A stretch of DNA of 64,000 bases. Origin: JACCZX01 sp963807155. Lineage in GTDB: Bacteria; Pseudomonadota; Gammaproteobacteria; Burkholderiales; Burkholderiaceae_F. The DNA is taken from the NCBI GenBank assembly GCA_963807155.1, contig CAWEAZ010000023.1, positions 62,001 to 126,000 on the forward strand, in the 5' to 3' direction. This document shows positions 1 to 9,446 of this stretch, in pieces. Position numbers and translations under genes: made by a program. The notes beneath the pieces were generated by a model. The model made no database searches and was not told the DNA's origin. It was given only the letters and a program-made list of their open reading frames with translations. Position 1 is the first letter of the stretch, and every line of letters starts with the position of its first letter.

Positions 1-227
1 TGCTGCACGACCTGCCGACCTGGTGTCTGCGCCTCCTGATCAAGGCCAAACGTGGCCAACAGTTGACGCACGACTTCAACGTGACGCTCGGTTTGTTCCA
101 GATACTTTGTCCATTCTTCCTCGAGCTCATCGTTGACGACGCACTCCAGAGCGGTCGTGTAGACCTCCACCCCACCCAACTCGGTCTCGAGCATTTGATA
201 CAAAAGTTCCTTCAGCTGTTCGTTCAC
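1..227 (-). CDS. Ferritin-like domain protein (partial, runs off the window)
   Basis: The minus strand is open from a GTG at 227 to the window edge. A GGAGG ribosome-binding site lies six bases upstream of the GTG and decides the start. The 75 visible residues form two amphipathic helices. The first carries repeated Glu (ETELGGVEVY) and the second has an ExxH pair (EQTERHVEVV), the pattern of diiron ferritin-like four-helix bundles. It lies just downstream of a KatE catalase on the same strand, so a role in iron or peroxide handling is plausible. The C-terminal metal ligands are outside the window, so the family call rests on half a domain. Confidence 0.6.
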   Translation of the reverse strand, partial: MNEQLKELLYQMLETELGGVEVYTTALECVVNDELEEEWTKYLEQTERHVEVVRQLLATFGLDQEAQTPGRQVVQ

Positions 228-300
228 TGTTGCCTCCAAGCAGGTGTGTCTAACGGGCGCTAAGTACAGCGGCGAAGCGAATAGGCAATTGCTGCGCCTG

Positions 301-554
301 TCAGCCGCCGACTCTTATCGAGCGCTGTGCGCCGTGGTTAATCGAGCGCCACGGACGAACACGCAGCGTTAGCCGCCTTGCGAACTCACGGTCATTTGCG
401 AGAATGAAGTAGCACTCGCCCGTCTCCGAAGGGCTGTAGATTCCAAGCGTGCGATACGCAACATCAAGCGAGAAGCCGCTTGTAGTGGGAGCGGAGGCGC
501 GCGTTCAGACAGCTGCTGAACGCGCAGGTACAAGCCGGGTTCGATGTGAATCAT
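301..554 (-). CDS. Small hypothetical protein coupled to the catalase gene
   Basis: The ATG at 554 shares its A with the TAA stop of the upstream catalase (a TAATG overlap), which is typical of translational coupling and is the main support. The first 25 or so residues read in one frame. After about position 480 a sensible continuation (TLGIYSPSETGECYFILAND) is found in the neighbouring frame and ends at 301, so a one-base shift is likely, as in many genes here. The unshifted frame stops at 369. I do not recognise the family. The product would be about 84 residues, soluble, with no signal peptide. Confidence 0.4.
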
Positions 555-3062
555 TAAACGGGAGGCGGGTCCATTTGCCGTTCAAAGTGCCGGTGCCTCG
601 CGATGGCTTTTACGAACGCATCGGCGAACGTCGCATCCACTCGGCCCTTCACAATTAGCAACCCCGGATCACCGCTGCCGTCAGGTAATTTCGGCGAAAT
701 TCCCGCACCCTCGAGCAAGGCACTAGCCCCTTCCAGCGCAAGAATCGGTTTGCAGTGCCGGTATTGGAGTTTCAGGAATTCCATCGCCTGACCGCTGTTA
801 CCCAGGGTTTCGATCGCTGTCTTTCCACTGGGTAATACGAGCGCGTCAAACACGACGGACGGGGCGGTTTCCATTGTGATTTCGACTTCGATCGCGTCAC
901 TTGACGCGGACTGAACGGCGCCAAGACGATGACCGACATACGTCGCTACTGCTCCTTGAGCGGTCAGTGCGTCGTAGATTGACTGCAACTCGGTCGAGTC
1001 GACTCCATCCGCGACGAGTAGAGCCACCTTGCGCGTGCGAATCGAACCATCGCCCGGTCGCGAACGAAGCGACAGTGCACCCGAACTCGTCACCTCCGCG
1101 CGCGCCGGTTTGGCGAGCACGCGCGGCAATGGATCGGGCAAGTCGATGCCAAGACCTTGAGCGACTCGCGAAGCAAGATCGCGATCGACGTTCATCAAGC
1201 CAGCGACCATTCGAGCTCGAACAGCCGGCGTTTGCACCTTCGTCAGTTCGAATCGAAACGCTTCGACGATATGGTTCTGTTCGACGGCGGTTTGGCTGTT
1301 ATAGAAAAGCGTGGCCTGCGTGTAGTGATCTGCGAACTTCTCAGGCTTGCCGCGCAACTTGTCGTCTCGTATCGGTTCTGGAAACGACGTAAACCCCAGT
1401 TTGCCGGCTTGGAACGGACATCCGCCGCCGAGCGAATTCGGCTCGTAAGCGACGCGTCCGCGAGGGATCGCCTGCCGCTGAATGCCGTCACGCTGATTGT
1501 TGTGCACCTGTGCGATCGGACGCATTGATCGGCAGTTCGTGAAAGTTCGGGCCACCGAGGCGGCTTAACTGCGTGTCGTGATACGAAAAGTTGCGCCCCT
1601 GAAGCAGAGGGTCGTTGCTGAAGTCGATGCCCGGTACGACGTGCTGAGTGCAAAACGCGACCTGCTCGGTCTCGGCAAAGAAGTTGTCTGGATTGCGGTT
1701 CAGCACCATCCTGCCGACCGGGTCGCAGCGGGACCAACTCTTCCGGAATGATCTTGGTGGGGTCCAGGACGTCGAAGCTGAACGACTCAGCTTGTTCCTC
1801 GGTGAAGATCTTGCAGCGCCAACTCATATTCCGGATAAGCGCCGCCTTCGATCGCCTCCCACAAGTCGCGGCGATGGAAATCGGGATCGGCGCCGCTGAT
1901 CCTGACGGCTTCATCCCACACGACCGAATGCGTGCCCAGGATCGGGTTCCAGTGAAATTTGACGAACACCGATTCGCCGCGAGCATTCACGAGGCGAAAC
2001 GTATGCACACCAAAGCCCTGCATCATTCGATAGCTGCGCGGGATCGCTCGATCCGACATCACCCACATCAGCATGTGCGTGATCTCTGGCATCAAGCTCG
2101 CAAAGTCCCAGAACGTGTCGTGCGCACTTGCGGCCTGCGGCATCGCATGATGCGGCTCGGGTTTAACGGCGTGTACCAGGTCCGGAAACTTCATCGCGTC
2201 TTGAATGAAGAAAACCGGAATGTTGTTGCCGACCAGATCCCAGTTGCCTTGATCGGTATAAAACTTGACGGCAAATCCGCGAACGTCGCGCGCGAGATCG
2301 GATGAGCCGCGTTCGCCGGCGACGGTTGAAAAGCGGACGAATACCGGCGTGCGTTTGCCGGCTTCCTGAAATGGTGCGGCCATCGTCAGATCTGTCAGCG
2401 CTTCATAACTCTCGAAGTAGCCATGCGCTGCCGAACCGCGCGCGTGAACGACGCGCTCCGGAATCCGCTCGTGATCGAAGTGCGTGATTTTTTCGCGCAG
2501 GATGAAATCTTCCAGCAACGTCGGCCCGCGCAAGCCTGCCTTCAGCGAGTTCTGGTTGTCTGAAATTGCGACGCCCTGATTAGTCGTCAGCGCGCGGCCG
2601 GCAGAGTCGACGCGTACCTTTTCCAGTGGCGCGTTGTTGGGGTTTTCTCCGAGCGCAGCCGGACGGCCCGTCTTGTCGCCCGTATTCGACTCGGTAATCG
2701 TGCTGGCCGAAACGTCGGTCGATGGGGGGTTCTCGCTTTGACCTTGAGGAGGGTTCAAAGGCTGCCTTGCGACCGTACTCGGCCGCCTTGATGGCGTTCG
2801 AAGGAAATGCTCGCGAGAGCTCATCGGTGCCGGCCATCTTTTCGGCAAGGCGGTCCGCGGAGGCCTGAGCACGGACATCCGGATTGGAGCTTGCCATGTC
2901 CCGTACAGACGCGGATCGAGCTGTTCCGTCTTTCGAGACACGTGCTGGCGTGCGCGCCGATGGCCCACTCACCGTTGATTTATCCGAGCCTCCGGCTGCA
3001 GGCTTCTGTGGCTGCCTGGATGTTGCTGGAGGTGATTTACTACTAGAGCGCTTTGTTGCCAT
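554..3062 (-). CDS. katE: Large-subunit catalase HPII type (KatE) with C-terminal DJ-1/PfpI-like domain, frameshifted
   Basis: This haem catalase disproportionates hydrogen peroxide in the cytoplasm. The ATG at 3062 follows AGGAA and starts a Lys/Ser/Pro-rich N-terminal extension. The catalase core then shows the distal histidine in RIPERVVHARGSAAHG, the distal Asn in DLVGNNIPVFFIQD, and the proximal tyrosine region RNFSYHDTQLSRLGGPNFHE. The last 170 or so residues match the flavodoxin/DJ-1-like domain (KVALLVADGVDS) that defines the large clade 2 enzymes. The whole is about 836 codons, somewhat longer than E. coli HPII (753). The reading frame changes about four times, near 2750, 1810, 1720 and 1530. 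Conserved sequence continues across each change, so sequencing indels are the best explanation and a true pseudogene is less likely. Confidence 0.9.
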
Positions 3063-3085
3063 TCATATTCCTGAAGTAAATTGGG

Positions 3086-3112
3086 AAAAAAAGCGACAGC
3101 ACACACGTGCTG
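3086..3112 (-). promoter_or_regulatory. Hairpin plus U-run in the katE leader (possible attenuator)
   Basis: On the minus strand a CAGCAC/GTGCTG stem with a four-base loop (3097-3112) is followed four bases later by seven Ts (3086-3092). It sits only about 25 bases upstream of the katE start codon. It could be a leader terminator or a second terminator for the upstream gene at 3224-3710. The stem is only six base pairs, so its strength is uncertain. Confidence 0.4.
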
Positions 3113-3174
3113 CCGCCGATATGTTTAGTACTCAGAGCTAGCCAAACTCCTGCTTGCTTCCTCGTTGGTCTTGG

Positions 3175-3202
3175 AAAAATAAGCCCCGCCGAAGCGGGGC
3201 TG
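3175..3202 (-). terminator. Rho-independent terminator of the glycine-zipper gene
   Basis: Perfect eight-base-pair stem AGCCCCGC/GCGGGGCT with a CGAA (UUCG on the transcript) loop at 3183-3202. It is followed on the minus strand by TTATTTTT. It lies 21 bases after the stop codon of the gene ending at 3224, on the same strand. Confidence 0.85.
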
Positions 3203-3223
3203 TAAGTCAAACCAAAAACGTTC

Positions 3224-3710
3224 TTAATACTCTGTATCCCACCCAGCGCGCGCGGAGCGCTTGGCTTTTTCCCAGCCCAGACGCGATTTGCCCTTGACCG
3301 TTTCATAGTCACGGGCAAGCGAGTGCTCGACTTCTTCGAACTTGGCGTTCGCATTTCTTGCACGCGCTTCGGCGCCGAGTTGATAGCTTGGTTTGTAGTC
3401 GTCGTACGTCATTCCGCTTTCGTAGTACGGCTCGCGGTCGTAGCGGTCGCGCCAGTGGCTATCGACCACGGTCGGGTCGATACTCTCCGCAACCGCTTTT
3501 CCGGCCAGGCCACCAGCGACTGCGCCGATTGCTGCGCCCACCACTGTTCCCACCGGACCCGCGGCCAACGTGCCGGCCGCTGCGCCCGCTGCAATGCCGC
3601 CCGCCGCCGCACCAACGCCCGTGCCAACCGGATGCGAGCCTGGTGTGCCCGTCAACGGATCGCGATTGGCATCCGGAGTGGGGTCAAGGCCTTTCTTTGT
3701 CTCGATTCAT
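3224..3710 (-). CDS. Glycine-zipper stress-type protein
   Basis: The N-terminal half is an Ala/Gly-rich hydrophobic stretch with GxxxG/AxxxG spacing (GVGAAAGGIAAGAAAGTLAAG, then GTVVGAAIGAVAGGLAGKAV), the glycine-zipper pattern of small membrane-inserting proteins. The C-terminal half is charged and Tyr-rich (DRYDREPYYESGMTYDDYKP). The uninterrupted frame begins at a TTG at 3655. A better start is the ATG at 3710, which follows GGGAG and reads MNRDKERP then DPTPDANRDPLTG if one extra T near 3690 is removed. It sits between a GlsB/YeaQ gene and katE on the same strand and has its own strong terminator. The molecular function is unknown; general stress is inferred from the neighbours. Confidence 0.7.
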
Positions 3711-3740
3711 GTGCTCTCCCTTGTGAAATTGCAGAAATCG

Positions 3741-4010
3741 TTAGCGCACGGCGCCGCGACGGAACAGGTTGACGATCGCTAGCAGAATGATTGCGCCGAT
3801 CAAAGAAACAACTAACGCGCCGAGACTGAACGCATCTTGATTGATAGTGGGAATGCCCACCAATGGGCTGATTAGCCATCCGCCCAGCAATGCGCCGACA
3901 ATGCCTACAACGATGTTCAGGAAAATGCCTTGCTGTGCATCGGTCTTCATAATCATGCTGGCGACCCATCCGATCAGACCGCCGATAACAATCCAAATAA
4001 TGAAATTCAT
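3741..4010 (-). CDS. GlsB/YeaQ/YmgE family membrane protein
   Basis: Small protein of 89 residues with three hydrophobic segments and the family signature (IIWIVIGGLIGWVASMIM, then GIVGALLGGWL and GALVVSLIGAIILLAI). The family is called transglycosylase-associated, but its biochemical role is not known; members are often stress induced. The ATG at 4010 has GAGGG upstream and is preferred over an upstream in-frame codon at 4031. It lies 30 bases from the glycine-zipper gene on the same strand and is divergent from the flavoprotein at 4082. Confidence 0.88.
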   Translation of the reverse strand: MNFIIWIVIGGLIGWVASMIMKTDAQQGIFLNIVVGIVGALLGGWLISPLVGIPTINQDAFSLGALVVSLIGAIILLAIVNLFRRGAVR

Positions 4011-4081
4011 ATTTGATCCCTCTCTGGGCAAGTGTTTAGGAACTACGGGGCAGCTAAGGCAAGCGCTATGCCCAACCGAAA

Positions 4082-5083
4082 TTGAGTGTTTCCGGGAGTG
4101 GTCACTTGCCTGCTGAGCCTTGGGACACCGTCATCATTGGCGGCGGGCCGGCAGGGCTGGCAGCGGCGTTGGTGCTCGGCCGCTGCTGCCGCCGGGTGCT
4201 CGTGTGTGATGACGGCAAGCCGCGCAATCGGGCTTCCAAGGCACTACATGGATTCTTGACGCGCGATGGAATTTCACCCGCGGAGTTTCTGCAGGTGGCG
4301 CGTCAGGAACTCCAGCGTTATCAGAACGTAGAGTTATTAAATAGTGAGGTCACTGACGTCGCGCGCGATTCGAAGAACACGTTTCGCGTCGCAATAGACG
4401 ACGATCGTTCCGAGCTCACGCGGAAAATTCTGATCGCAACCGGTGTCGTCGACCAGCTGCCGTCGATCGCGCGCATCGAAGAGTTCTGGGGCAAAAGCGT
4501 TCATCAATGTCCGTACTGCGACGGCTGGGAGCTGCGCGGTGCGCCGATCGCGGTTTATGGCAAGCGCGCGCGAGGACTGGAAATGGCGCGTGCAATAACG
4601 GCTTGGACTTCGGATATCGCGCTTTGCACAGACGGGCGTGCCGGATTCAGTGGCGATGTCCGCATGCACCTCGAGCGCAACGGCATCCAAGTCATTGAAG
4701 AGGGCGTCGCCTCACTCGAGGGTACGGATGGACAGCTTGAGGCGGTGGTTTTCGAGAGCGGCCGACGGCTGCCACGGCGCGCGCTGTTTTTTGATACGCC
4801 GTGCGTCTCGCGCTCGCAGCTCGCTCGCAAGCTCGGTTGCCAGATCACGAGAAAGGGCGCCATTCGGTGCGGGCAATACGAAGCGACCAGTGTTCCGGGC
4901 GTCTTCGTCGCTGGCAATCTGATCAAGGACGTTCAACTGGCGATCGTCGCGGCCGCAGAAGGCACACGTGCGGCGTTCGGCATCAATCGATCGCTGACAC
5001 GCGAAGATTTCGAGCGGCGCGCAACCGGTGTGCAGCACGTCGAGCATCCGTCCGTCGACGACATAAGACGTCGCGCGGCGTAG
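4082..5083 (+). CDS. Thioredoxin-reductase-like NAD(P)/FAD oxidoreductase
   Basis: Protein of 333 residues with an N-terminal FAD-binding GGGPAG motif (IIGGGPAGLAAALVLG), a redox-active CPYC pair near residue 143 (HQCPYCDGWE) and a C-terminal FAD segment ending in GVFVAGNL. This is the domain order of low-molecular-weight thioredoxin reductases. Similar single proteins often lack a dedicated thioredoxin and are annotated only as NAD(P)/FAD-dependent oxidoreductases. The nucleotide-binding GxGxxA motif is poor here (AVYGKRARGLEMA), so a ferredoxin-type or otherwise altered electron donor is possible. The start is a TTG at 4082; no upstream ATG is available in frame. Confidence 0.8.
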   Translation: MSVSGSGHLPAEPWDTVIIGGGPAGLAAALVLGRCCRRVLVCDDGKPRNRASKALHGFLTRDGISPAEFLQVARQELQRYQNVELLNSEVTDVARDSKNTFRVAIDDDRSELTRKILIATGVVDQLPSIARIEEFWGKSVHQCPYCDGWELRGAPIAVYGKRARGLEMARAITAWTSDIALCTDGRAGFSGDVRMHLERNGIQVIEEGVASLEGTDGQLEAVVFESGRRLPRRALFFDTPCVSRSQLARKLGCQITRKGAIRCGQYEATSVPGVFVAGNLIKDVQLAIVAAAEGTRAAFGINRSLTREDFERRATGVQHVEHPSVDDIRRRAA

Positions 5084-5105
5084 GCCGCAAACGTAGGTCA
5101 CATGA

Positions 5106-5595
5106 ATGCTTGACCAGCTACTGCTGCAGGCCGTCAAAGCGCTGGTGTACTACGCGGCGTTGATCGTGATCATGCGTCTGGCGGGAAAGCGGTTGGCGGG
5201 GCAAACGACAACCTTCGATTTGATTGTGCTGATCACGCTCGCCGTCGTGATTCAAAGCACCGCACTCGATGAGGGGTGGCTAAACGCGGTCGTGTTCGTC
5301 GTTACGGTGTTTGCGGTGCATCGCGGTCTGGCTGTGTGGTGCGCGCATTCGACTTGGGTTCGACATCTGGTGCGCGGCAAGCCGAGCGTGCTGGTCCGTG
5401 ACGGCCAGCGTCATCGAGCAGGCGCTGAATCGTGAGGGCGTCAGCCGCGAGGAATTGCAGGCGGGGCTGCGCAAGCTCGGCTATGACTCTCCGGAATCAG
5501 TGAAGCTCGCGGTTCTGGAGGAAACAGGCCACATCTCCGCGGTCGGCGCCGACGGCGCGAGTCCCAGGGTCATACCGGAGCGGTTGAATCCATAA
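5106..5595 (+). CDS. YetF/DUF421 family membrane protein, one frameshift
   Basis: The N-terminal part has three hydrophobic helices and the family segment RLAGKRLAGQTTTFDLIVLITLA. The cytoplasmic domain follows (RGKPSVLVRDG) and continues in another frame after about 5405 as VIEQALNREGVSREELQAGL and ending ERLNP. The joined length, about 163 residues, fits small YetF proteins. The function of the family is unknown. It overlaps the end of the convergent depolymerase gene by 26 bases, which may itself be an artefact of an indel. Confidence 0.75.
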
Positions 5596-6729
5596 CTGCC
5601 GGTGTCTCTGCGTCCGCGGGCGCAACATGCTGCTCAAAAAAGTCGAGCATCACCACGGTGGCATCGGGGCCGCGCGCATCGGCAAACGAGCCTGCGCTGT
5701 CGCCGCCCGACCACTTATGTCCGGCCCCGCGTATCACCCAGTGTTCAACCATGCTGACGCCGTTCGACGTCAGCATAGCGTGTCCGGTGAACGGCGTGAC
5801 TCGCTGCGGTCGCATGAATCGTCTGCTCGCTCATCTTTAGCGGCGAATCCGGATTCAGCAGCCGGTGTGTTTCGACGGCGTACTGAACCAGCCGCTCGCT
5901 GTTGGCAGGGTTGACCGTCTGGTCGGCATCGCCGTGGAGGGCGATCAGCGGCACCGCGCGCCCAACCGCGGTGATTGCGCCAACTGCTGACGCGAAAGCC
6001 GGTTGGCCGGTTTTCATCACGGCGAACGCGGATGCCACGTCGTGCGCGGCTCGCGCCGGTAATCCCGAATGAACGCCGACCGCGGCGAATAACTCTGGAT
6101 ATTCACGCGCCATGATGGCAGCCATTGCACCACCCGCCGACAGGCCGGCAACATAGATGCGCTGTGTATCGACTCGGTACTCGTCGATCACTTGCCGCAC
6201 GATGCCGGCAATGATCGCGGGCTCGCCGAGGCCCGCCTGCTGATCGAGCGGGCGAAACCAGTTCCAGCACCGGTGCGCGTTGGCGCGTTGAATCTGTTCT
6301 GGGTAGACGACCAGGCAGCGTTTGTCTTCGGCCCATCGATTGGCACGCGTTCCGGTCGCAAAATCGTCGGGGCCTTGGGTGCAGCCGTGCAGCATCACTA
6401 CGAGTGGCAGCGCCGCAGCTGTATCGCCGGACGGAATGTAAAGCTTGAAATTTCGCGCGCCAGCGTGGCCTGAATAGCGTTGCTCGAGAAACTGGCCCGA
6501 CGCGGTCGGCAACACCCACGGCTGTGGTGACGGCGTGCTCGACTCGGCCTTGCGAACTGGATCGACAACCACGACGTTCGCGTCCGTATCAGACCGGCGC
6601 GCTTGGTGGGGTCGCGCGCTGCGGGCGCAGCAGTCCCTGAATGAACCGCGTCGCCGCCATCGGCCCGCGCGTGCGAACCAGCTGCGTCGCATCTCGCATC
6701 GCTTTCATGAACTGCTTGTCAACTTTCAA
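5570..6729 (-). CDS. Extracellular-type PHA depolymerase / LpqC-like esterase, two frameshifts
   Basis: An alpha/beta hydrolase of the type 1 PHB depolymerase family. Visible features are the oxyanion-side motif VVMLHGCTQGPDDFA, the nucleophile elbow GLSAGGAM, the Asp region LIALHGDADQTVNP, and a final GAGHKWSGG with the catalytic His. The middle of the protein reads 5745-6590 in one frame. The N-terminus (FMKAMRDATQLVRTRGPMA) and the C-terminus (from about 5800, EHWVIRGAGHKWSG) lie in other frames. The likely start is a TTG at 6729 preceded by GGAGG. No clear signal peptide is seen, although the family is often exported. It is 12 bases downstream of the RHH regulator gene, so they probably form an operon. 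A phasin gene at 18.1 kb supports PHA metabolism in this organism. Confidence 0.82.
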
Positions 6730-6741
6730 CCGACCTCCGGG

Positions 6742-7149
6742 TTACTTGATACGAGACGCAAGCGCGCGTTTGACGCTTGCGCTTGCGTGAAGAGTGCCCA
6801 ACACAACGATCGATTCGATCGTTTTCAGTGCCAGGGCAGGCGGGACGTCCTCGGCAATACTGGCCAAGCCGAGAACCTGGATCTGCAGCCGCTCGCCGCG
6901 CGCACGCGCGGCTTCCAGGTCCTTGCGCGAATAGTGATGAATCCCGAGCACCAGACTGCGTCGGCTGACCGTCTGACGCAGTGTGTCCGCGTGCGATGCA
7001 ATCTGATTGCGGATCGCAGTGCGAATCAAGTCGGTGCGGTTCGAATAGAAGCCCTCGCGTACCAGCAGGTCGATATGCCCAAGGTCAACGTAGCCGACGT
7101 TGATCGTGATTTTTTCGGAATCGGATTGCTTGACTGGAATGCCGGCCAT
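6742..7149 (-). CDS. Ribbon-helix-helix (CopG-type) transcriptional regulator
   Basis: The N-terminus has the beta strand and two helices of RHH DNA-binding proteins (EKITINVGYVDLGHIDLLV followed by GFYSNRTDLIRTAIRNQI). A longer C-terminal part (LGIHHYSRKDLEAARARGER) ends in a possible oligomerisation or ligand region. The ATG at 7149 gives 135 residues; other in-frame starts up to 7215 would run back into a candidate operator. It lies directly upstream of the PHA depolymerase, so that gene and its own promoter are the most likely targets. The effector is not evident. Confidence 0.78.
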   Translation of the reverse strand: MAGIPVKQSDSEKITINVGYVDLGHIDLLVREGFYSNRTDLIRTAIRNQIASHADTLRQTVSRRSLVLGIHHYSRKDLEAARARGERLQIQVLGLASIAEDVPPALALKTIESIVVLGTLHASASVKRALASRIK

Positions 7150-7161
7150 TTGCGATATCTT

Positions 7162-7190
7162 ACCATCCATAGACCATCTAACTGGATGGT
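7162..7190. promoter_or_regulatory. Candidate RHH operator (ACCATC repeats)
   Basis: An inverted repeat ACCATCCA (7162-7169) and TGGATGGT (7183-7190) encloses a further ACCATCTA half-site at 7173. The two direct ACCATC copies are 11 bases apart, about one helical turn, as expected for cooperative RHH dimers. The site lies 13 bases upstream of the RHH start codon, a natural position for autoregulation. Confidence 0.5.
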
Positions 7191-7321
7191 GACACTGGGC
7201 CGCCGACATTCGCACGGTGGATCGGCGGTAGGCGCGGGTGCACCCAGCGCAGGTCGTGCCTGCGCCCTACAATGCACGGCTCAATTCGGTCGCGCGTCCG
7301 GCGCCACCGGAATTCTCCGAA

Positions 7322-8640
7322 ATGACCCGCACAAAGATCATCGACGAAGAGTTGAATGCCGTCGCCGCGCACCTGCGCGAGCGGCGGCCGGCCATATTGG
7401 ACGCGTGGCGCGCTGCCGCCGACGCCGACCCGCAGTTGACGACCTCCGACTCGCTGCCGCGGTCGCAATTCAACGACCACATTCCAGATGTGCTCGACGT
7501 CTTCGAACGGAGATTGGAGGCGTGGCCGAATGATCCACAACGTCTCGACACGCAGCAAAAGAAGGATGCAGCGTCGCACGGTCTGCAGCGCTGGCAGCAG
7601 GGCTACCGACTACGCGAGGTGACACGCGAGTGGGGGCACCTTCAGCTGGTGCTGCTCGACGAGCTGGAAAACTACGCGACCACGCGTAAGCAACACGCGG
7701 CAGAGGCGATGCCAATTGCTCGGCGCGTGGTCAGCGAGTTATGTGCAGCAAGTGTCAGCGACAGTGTTTCGGAGTATTTCGAACTCGAAAAGCTCGAGGC
7801 CGAAGGGCATGTACGAGACCTGGCGCGAGCGCTAAACGACGAGCGCAAGCTGCAGCGAGACCGCTCGGAGCTCTGGCGGCAAGCGGCGCACGACCTGCGC
7901 GGCCACGTCGGCGCCGTGCTGAATGCGACGACCGGACTCAGCTCAAGTGCTGCAACGGATGCGATTCGCGAGAAGTTTTTGTCGCTGTTGCAGAGAAGCA
8001 CGTCGTCGCTGCACAGGATGCTGGACGATGTGATGAACCTGGCGCGGCTGCAGGCGGGCCATGAGCAACTCGAGGTTAAAGAGTTCGATGCGGCACGCTT
8101 GTTGCGTGATCTGTGCGATGGGTTGCATGCGCAAGCCCAAGACCGCAACTTGTATCTGAAAGCGGACGGTCCTGATTCGCTAATCGTCGAGGGTGACGCG
8201 GTAAAGGTTCGCCGGATTGCGCAAAACTTGCTACTCAACGCGCTGCGGTACACGCGCGCCGGCGGCGTGACCGTCAGTTGGGGCGACAGCAAGGAGAACG
8301 ACGCCGAACGTTGGATGTTCTCGGTGCAGGACACCGGCCCCGGGTTTCACTCGGGTCCCGGTGCGCCGCTCGTCAGCGCTTTGAAGGCAGCCACGATTGC
8401 TTCGCACGAGATCGATCGCAAGGCCGGCGTTGATCCCGAGGCTGCCGATGAGAACGGCTCCGCGATTGACGACGATCCGCGCGCGGTCAGTCAACAAAGG
8501 GGTGAGGGCGTCGGCTTGTCGATCGTCAAGCGTTTAAGCGACTGCTGAACGCCACGATTGAGTTGGAGTCGAGCGCAGAGCTCGGCACGATTTTCCGGGT
8601 GATACTGCCGCGCCGATATCAGCCAGAGCCACCGCAATGA
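7322..8640 (+). CDS. Soluble sensor histidine kinase with RsbRD-like N-terminus, frameshift near the end
   Basis: About 440 residues with no membrane segment. The N-terminal 170 residues resemble the RsbRD_N input domain (RPAILDAWRAAADADPQ and HGLQRWQQGYRLREVTREWG). The dimerisation helix has the phospho-acceptor His in RQAAHDLRGHVGAVL. The ATPase domain shows the N box QNLLLNALRYT, DTGPGF, and a G2 box GEGVGLSIVKRL. The frame stops at 8548 unless one C is restored in GACCTG. The restored frame (LLNATIELES, then GTIFRVILP) ends at 8640, overlapping the next ATG. The ATG at 7322 is chosen because the domain begins right after it. No response regulator is adjacent, so this is an orphan kinase within the window. 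Confidence 0.82.
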
Positions 8641-9446
8641 GTCGCTTGCTCGCGCTGCTGGTCGTGCTCCTCTTGAGTGCCATCGCATCGCCTGCAGCGG
8701 CGCATGACACCTGGCTGCAACCGCGCCGCACTTCCGTCTCACCGGGCGCGATCGCTCAGATCGATTTGACCAGCGGCGACAAGTTTGCAACGTTCGATGC
8801 GGCGATCAAGCCCGACCGAATCGGGACCGCGCGCGCTCGTCTGAATGGCAAGACATTCGATGTTCAGCCAGGTGCGCCCGAGAAAAAATCGCTCGAGCTT
8901 CGGGTGCCGTTATCCGATCCTGGCATCGCCACGATATGGTTGTCGCTGGCGCCGAAATTGATTGAACTGAATCGCAAGGAAGTCCAACACTATCTTGATG
9001 AAATTGGCGCGCCTGCGTTGTTGACTCAGGCGTGGTACGCCGGCAAAGGTTCGAAGCCCTGGCGCGAGATCTACAGCAAACACGCGAAGACGTTTGTGCA
9101 TGTCGGTCGTCCTGGCCGCACGAAAGCCGATCGGTCATGGAGTGAGCCGGTTGGCATGCCGCTCGAAATCATTCCCGAAAAAGATCCGACGGCGTTGCGT
9201 GCCGGTGATGAATTTCCGGTCCGCGTGCTGAGAAACGGAGCGCCGCTGGCCGACTTCTCGCTGGGCATTGTGCGCGAAGGCCGAACGAATCGGAGTTTCA
9301 AGAAGACCGATGTCGAGGGACGCGCTGTCTTCAAGGTAGCGCGTGCCGGAAAATGGCTGTTGCGGGGGACCGAGCTGCGCTCGTCGAATAAGCCGGCGAC
9401 TGATTGGGAAAGCGATTTCACGACACTGTCATTCGTGGTGCAGTGA
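8637..9446 (+). CDS. DUF4198 periplasmic protein
   Basis: Protein of 269 residues with a clear Sec signal peptide (LLALLVVLLLSAIASPAAA, cleavage before HDTWLQP). The mature protein begins with the HDxWL motif of DUF4198, a family found with nickel or cobalt uptake systems and as solitary periplasmic proteins. The C-terminal half is a beta-sandwich-like domain (GDEFPVRVLRNGAPLADF). The start ATG overlaps the end of the repaired histidine kinase gene (ATGA), and the stop overlaps the next start, so the genes are cotranscribed. A ligand cannot be named; no metal transporter is nearby. Confidence 0.8.
   Translation: MSRLLALLVVLLLSAIASPAAAHDTWLQPRRTSVSPGAIAQIDLTSGDKFATFDAAIKPDRIGTARARLNGKTFDVQPGAPEKKSLELRVPLSDPGIATIWLSLAPKLIELNRKEVQHYLDEIGAPALLTQAWYAGKGSKPWREIYSKHAKTFVHVGRPGRTKADRSWSEPVGMPLEIIPEKDPTALRAGDEFPVRVLRNGAPLADFSLGIVREGRTNRSFKKTDVEGRAVFKVARAGKWLLRGTELRSSNKPATDWESDFTTLSFVVQ

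Noticed and set aside
554..3062. Catalase as a true pseudogene
   Set aside because: All active-site motifs are intact across four frame changes, and the same kind of break affects many unrelated genes.
4030..4082. GGAAC element upstream of the flavoprotein as an ECF sigma factor promoter
   Set aside because: No matching -10 element at the right distance on either strand.
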